Assembly: GCA_028023455.1 (NCBI GenBank)
Contig: JAQFVV010012423.1
Coordinates: 250,001-314,000, forward strand
Reading direction: 5' to 3'
DNA: 64,000 bases
DNA from: Epiperipatus broadwayi
Lineage: Eukaryota > Onychophora > Udeonychophora > Euonychophora > Peripatidae
Under the pieces are notes generated by a model. It made no database searches. It saw only the letters and a list, made by a program, of their open reading frames with translations, and was not told the origin of the DNA. Below, piece by piece: positions 59,841 through 64,000 of the stretch. Position numbers and translations under genes: made by a program. Position 1 is the first letter of the stretch. Every line of letters begins with the position of its first letter.

Positions 59841-61300
59841 GGTCCGCACGCTATCGTTCATCCTTCCTCATATATTTTAGATGCCTGTAAGCCATGATGA
59901 TATTATTTTCCTAAGCTATCCCAAGTTCTCGTTATAATATAAATTTAAGTTGCCTTATTATATATTATCACTTATTAGCGCTGTCCACCCTTCGTTTGAT
60001 CGCTATTAAATACGTTAATAATTAACTATTACTAAAAACTATAAAGGTCGAGTCATGTGACAATGTCGAAATAGTTATGCTTTTCCTTATTCTTTTCGTA
60101 AATCATAAGTGGTGAATCATCTTGTAATGTCCCAAAATAACTAATCTATTGTCAATATAACTTGAATGAAATCCAGGTGTAATCCAAGCTTGCTATATCA
60201 TTTATTATTTAAAATGTAATAGTTATAATAAAAGCCCACTTACAATTATTGAATTTTGTTATATTCTATGTAACTTGAAATCTTATAAATATTCACTCTA
60301 AAAGCCCATGTATGGCTATTGCAGTCTGTCATAGTTTTAATGATTTAAAAATGTCATAGCGTGAATAATAGAAACCCGTTAAATTGTATTAGCATATTAA
60401 GCCGCATCGGTTCAAATAATTAATTTTTTACCAAGTATGTTTAGTAATGCATATCCATAAACCCTTAAGATATGTTATTAAGGTTGATATGGAATGCCTA
60501 GTGGACCGTAAGTGAAACCTAGATCGAGTATTCTTTGTATAGTAAAGGTTCTAACTTATTATAAATCTCTATATCCAGCTATTCACATATTAATCGATTC
60601 TTATTATTAATACCATGCTAAATAAATTCATATTTAATAACCTATCTTTTGGAGATTTTATTGGTTCATGCGTGCACATCTGTTATTATGTTACATTATC
60701 ATTTAGTTAAGCATTAGGTCTCTTGTGTCTCTGCTGACACTCTGGGCCGGAGATAATTGAAACGTAGGCTGCTATCGTCAGAAATGTTATTTGTAATGGG
60801 ATAGACTTGGGAAGTGGGCAATAGGGCAGAGTTCATGACTATCCCTGACCTGTGTATCTCGTATATGATTGAACTCTAGGTACTTTTGCTTAAATGCTAA
60901 TTCTTGTTAGATGAACATACAATTCTGACTGGTACACTATATGTTCCATTTAAGTCTTAGTAAGTAAGATAGTATAATTTTTTATTTGTAATCTCACATT
61001 CCTTTTTGTTGTAGAGAACAATCTGAATATTACAGACTATTTTAATTAGCTTCTGGCTCATGACCCACTTTGTTATTAGTCCTACTTTTGTCATCAAACT
61101 ATAATTATTTATAATAGACTATTACAAAATATAATAGTATTTAGTTTTATTCCTTCAAGCTTCCCAATCATTTATTAGGGGCACATACGATCATTTTAAC
61201 CCTTTTAATAGGTAGATCATGAACTACTAGCTTGTCTCACAATGAGGGAGGTCAATTGATTGAAAGTAATAACTTTCAACACTCTTTTCCTTTTTTTTTT
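59841..61300. other. CpG-containing DNA without a recognised gene
   Basis: Composition remains less extreme than the flanks. No gene is recognised. Confidence 0.4.
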
Positions 61301-61302
61301 AG

Positions 61303-61627
61303 TTAATGTTTTGGAAGCTACCTTCTCATTTCTTCTGTTTCTGCATAAGCTCTCAGAAATCTCAAACACGGAGATTTATTCTTTTCCTAATTATGGTTTA
61401 TAAGCAAGAAGCTAACACCCCCCCTTTCTTACGTGAGATCACTGAATTCTTACTAATACTTCTGCTACTGTCTGTATTTTGCACTCTTTCATGCACAAGA
61501 AATCGCTCTCTAAACCATATAAAATATTTTACTTTTTTGTTTTTGACAAACATACGAATAGTATGTTTTGAGTGGATTTTAAAATATGTTATCTAGATTT
61601 AGGTTTATTTAATCATACTACTAATAA
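61303..61627 (+). CDS. Possible terminal exon, 96-aa frame
   Basis: A long pyrimidine tract ending in AG (61285-61302) looks like a strong splice acceptor. The frame from 61306 to 61596 follows directly, and AATAAA lies at about 61622 with a T/G-rich stretch after it. The protein has a hydrophobic segment (FLLILLLLSVFC, about residues 48-59) and several Cys. I do not recognise it. The exon-like signals are suggestive, but the protein sequence itself is not convincing. Confidence 0.25.
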
Positions 61628-61629
61628 AC

Positions 61630-62105
61630 TTATTTATTTTCTTTTACTTGGCTGATTTTGTTTTCTGTTGCTACCTTTCCAACTGTCAGATCAAAACAAA
61701 GATCTCATTTGCTTAGTTGAGCTAGACCGGCGCATTCGAGTTCGTATATCCTGTCTACCCTTAACATAAATGTCTAGTGATGTGATGTGAGGGGATGTAC
61801 TGTGGCTTCTCCTTAAATGAAATCAAGAATCTCTCAGCAATTATGCCCAGAGAAACCTGTTAGCCACTTTAGCTTTCATTCCCCACTCTAAGTTTTCCCA
61901 TATTTTGCTCCATCCCATTTCCATAACATAATCTTTGTCAACTCTATGGCCTTTATATCTAAATCCCTCTTATCTTTTCCCAAACCCAGCATAAAAACCA
62001 ATAATCCACTTTCTGTATAATCACTTTTTTCATATTTATTCTTCCATAACTTCATTATATGTACCCTTGTGGTCAGTATGTGCATAACCAAAATCTTTCA
62101 TCCAG
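61630..62105. other. Nothing recognised
   Basis: The 67-codon minus-strand frame at 61888-62091 has a somewhat protein-like composition, but nothing else supports it. Confidence 0.4.

Positions 62106-62106
<1 letters not shown>

Positions 62107-62181
<75 letters not shown>
62107..62181. repeat. (TA)n microsatellite
   Basis: A continuous TA run of about 37 units. The frame that reads through it as alternating Y and I is an artefact. Confidence 0.9.
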
Positions 62182-62184
<3 letters not shown>

Positions 62185-62481
62185 GAGATTTTATCAGAGT
62201 ATGTGGCACCTTCAGGAAAAAAATTTTAATGCCACACCTTTCCATTGCTCTCATCAAAATTTCTGATGAACAAAAAAGTTTAATGTACTTTTTGAGTTAA
62301 TTTTAAAAAAGTAAAAAAAAAAAAAACCCCCAACAGTGTTACAACTTTTTCAATTTTTCCTTTTTAATTGTTATATTTAATAATGCATAAAGTTTTAAAC
62401 TAACTTTCATAAAACAAATTTTAGATAATGATAATAATAATAAAATTCATATAATATATTTATATATTCACCATCTAGATT

Positions 62482-62551
62482 CGATCAGCTTTAGTGTGTT
62501 CAGCCTTTACTCTGGATTTTGTTGGGTGGATGTACAAATCTTACCATTACA
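62482..62551 (+). repeat. Relic of the LTR 3' end
   Basis: CGATCAGCTTTAGTGTGTT, then TGGATTTTGTTG, then TGTACAAATCT, then ATTACA follow the last 70 bases of the LTR at 425-494 in the same order with about one change in five. It is an old related copy, truncated at its 5' side. Confidence 0.5.
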
Positions 62552-62894
62552 ATATATATAAATCTATAAAGTTATTAATGGAGAAAAATCAGTCTCTCCT
62601 TAGGTCATGAACAAATAGCAGTCTATTGATAAAGAGTCAGAAAAAAAATGGATCCACCATTAAATTTTTGATGTTTATAATCTTATCTTTGCTAACATTG
62701 ATGGACATATAGTGAACTCATTACATCAGTTAAGTGAAAACATGGCATCAGTAATTATTAAATTAATAGACAATTATACAAGGATGGAAATTGAAGCTCT
62801 CTTTTAATGACTTTATTTTAGTAATCAAACAAAATTTAATTATTGTAAACATTACATTAGCATAGATCAATATATATATGATTAATAGAGCAAA

Positions 62895-62965
62895 CAATGT
62901 ACTCCATCTTAAACAACTGACAGACATAATCACATACATCATGTGTGCTGGTTGTTTGTAGATGA
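62895..62965 (-). repeat. Family A terminal fragment
   Basis: TACTCCATCTTAAACAACTG, then TAATCACATACAT match the outer block of the 32.9-kb copy. The ribozyme part is absent. Confidence 0.45.
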
Positions 62966-63905
62966 TGAATACAGACTCTAGTTACTTATATAGAAAATAC
63001 TGAATGAATAGGTTAATAAAGATATTATTTAATTATTGTTTCAAAAATTATTTTGTTTAAACATTAATGTTTTAGCATGTGTTTTATTTTTTGTGTTTAT
63101 TTTATAGAAATAAATTCATAAAATATGTACAGTATTTACCAAACTTGTTAAATGACTAAAGCTACATTTTCAAGTTTTTCTCTTGTGAAAGTTCTGAGAC
63201 AAAATGTCTTTCAATTATCAAATTGTATTTTATATGAGGGGTGGGGGATTTATCTTGCACAAAGGTGCTTCTTGACCATGTGGTGGACCTAAACCCATAC
63301 ATACACCAATGGAAACAGAGTTAACTCAATGTATCAACTAAATGAAAATATAGCATTAATAATTAAATTAATAATCAATTATGCAAGGATGGAAATTGAA
63401 TCAGTACTAATTTAGAGTGCACTCTTCACCATTTTGGATTTTAATGGGGGATCCCAAAATCTGATACAACCAAGCATTAAACAAGTCAAATAATATTGGT
63501 GGGTATTTATTACAAAATGTTCTAATTATTTTGATCAATAGATAAATAATTGCAATTTCCACCAAAATTAAAAAATAATCATGCAAATTTTGTAGAATAA
63601 AAACAAAAAAATCACATGACAAAATATTAATGATTCGCATGGTGAAATCAAAAAAGAATATTCAGCAAATATCAATAATTAGGAAACAAGAAAAATTAGC
63701 ATTAAAAAATTAGATAAAAAATACTACCACAATCATATAAAAAAATTAATAAATAATATTTGATAAAATAATTAACTGCTTACATGAAATAGCATATGAA
63801 ACATGGTTTAAAAATTACTAAACTAACTTATGAAAAAATTCAACATGCAATTACAGGTGGTAGAGTGAAAGTTGATATTTCAGTGAAAGTTGATATTTCA
63901 TCAAA
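62966..63905. other. AT-rich DNA, nothing recognised
   Basis: The similar phrases near 62720-62790 and 63310-63400 (TCAACTAAATGAAAATATAG against TCAGTTAAGTGAAAACATGG, then AATTATTAAATTAATA) indicate an old duplication of about 80 bases. No gene is recognised. Confidence 0.4.
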
Positions 63906-63914
63906 ACTATTTTA

Positions 63915-64000
63915 AAATAGGCAAAACTCTCCATACAGTAGTGCCACTCAGTGCCAACAAGAGTAATCAATGGAATCCAGAAGGCTTGTGAATAAAATCC
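63915..64000 (-). repeat. Family B copy, cut by the window end
   Basis: AATAGGCAAAACTCTCCATA and the following bases match 37010-37100 with few changes. The ribozyme region would begin just past the window edge. Confidence 0.7.

Noticed and set aside
62036-62257. 73-codon frame with a long YIYI run
   Set aside because: It is a translation of a (TA)n microsatellite.

Overview
This is an AT-rich, intron- and repeat-dominated stretch of a nuclear eukaryotic genome, most likely from an invertebrate animal. It has long (TA)n tracts, CpG-poor DNA over most of its length, decayed animal-type LINEs, a hAT element with an 8-bp target duplication, many foldback elements, and no bacterial-type operon, rRNA or convincing tRNA gene. 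I cannot name the species. No complete, recognisable host protein gene is visible.

Layout. 1-7537: most of an LTR retroelement, with two near-identical direct terminal repeats about 7 kb apart. It lacks any visible protease, reverse transcriptase or integrase and instead carries two overlapping reading frames for an unrecognised charged protein with an internally duplicated basic C-terminus. 7.5-15.7 kb: AT-rich DNA with little recognisable. 15.7-18.6 kb: (TA)n, two related hairpin elements and a long foldback. 20-33 kb: dispersed repeats, a LINE C-terminal remnant and many fragments of one repeat (family A). 36.6-41.6 kb: repeats of families A and B and two foldbacks. 43.5-49.6 kb: a near-perfect foldback, a second LINE remnant, a 2.4-kb inverted-repeat composite and a tandem pair of family B units. 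52.5-56.3 kb: a broken L1-like LINE next to a terminal-inverted-repeat element and a hAT element. 57.9-61.6 kb: a more CpG-containing interval with promoter- and exon-like signals that may belong to a host gene. 62-64 kb: (TA)n, an LTR-end relic and the start of another family B copy.

The most interesting content is RNA rather than protein. Several repeats carry sequences that fold as hammerhead self-cleaving ribozymes. There are full-core copies in family B (37112-37170, minus strand), in a family B-like element (41336-41393, minus) and in family A (17619-17660 and 36616-36657, plus), as well as decayed copies. The core residues are in place, stem I is extended by matching distal helices, and one stem II pair covaries between copies. 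Together with the tandem arrangement of family B at 48.8-49.6 kb, this suggests small non-autonomous retroelements whose multimeric transcripts are cut into unit-length RNAs. That is comparable to schistosome Sm-alpha-type and retrozyme-type repeats, but it is inferred here from sequence alone.
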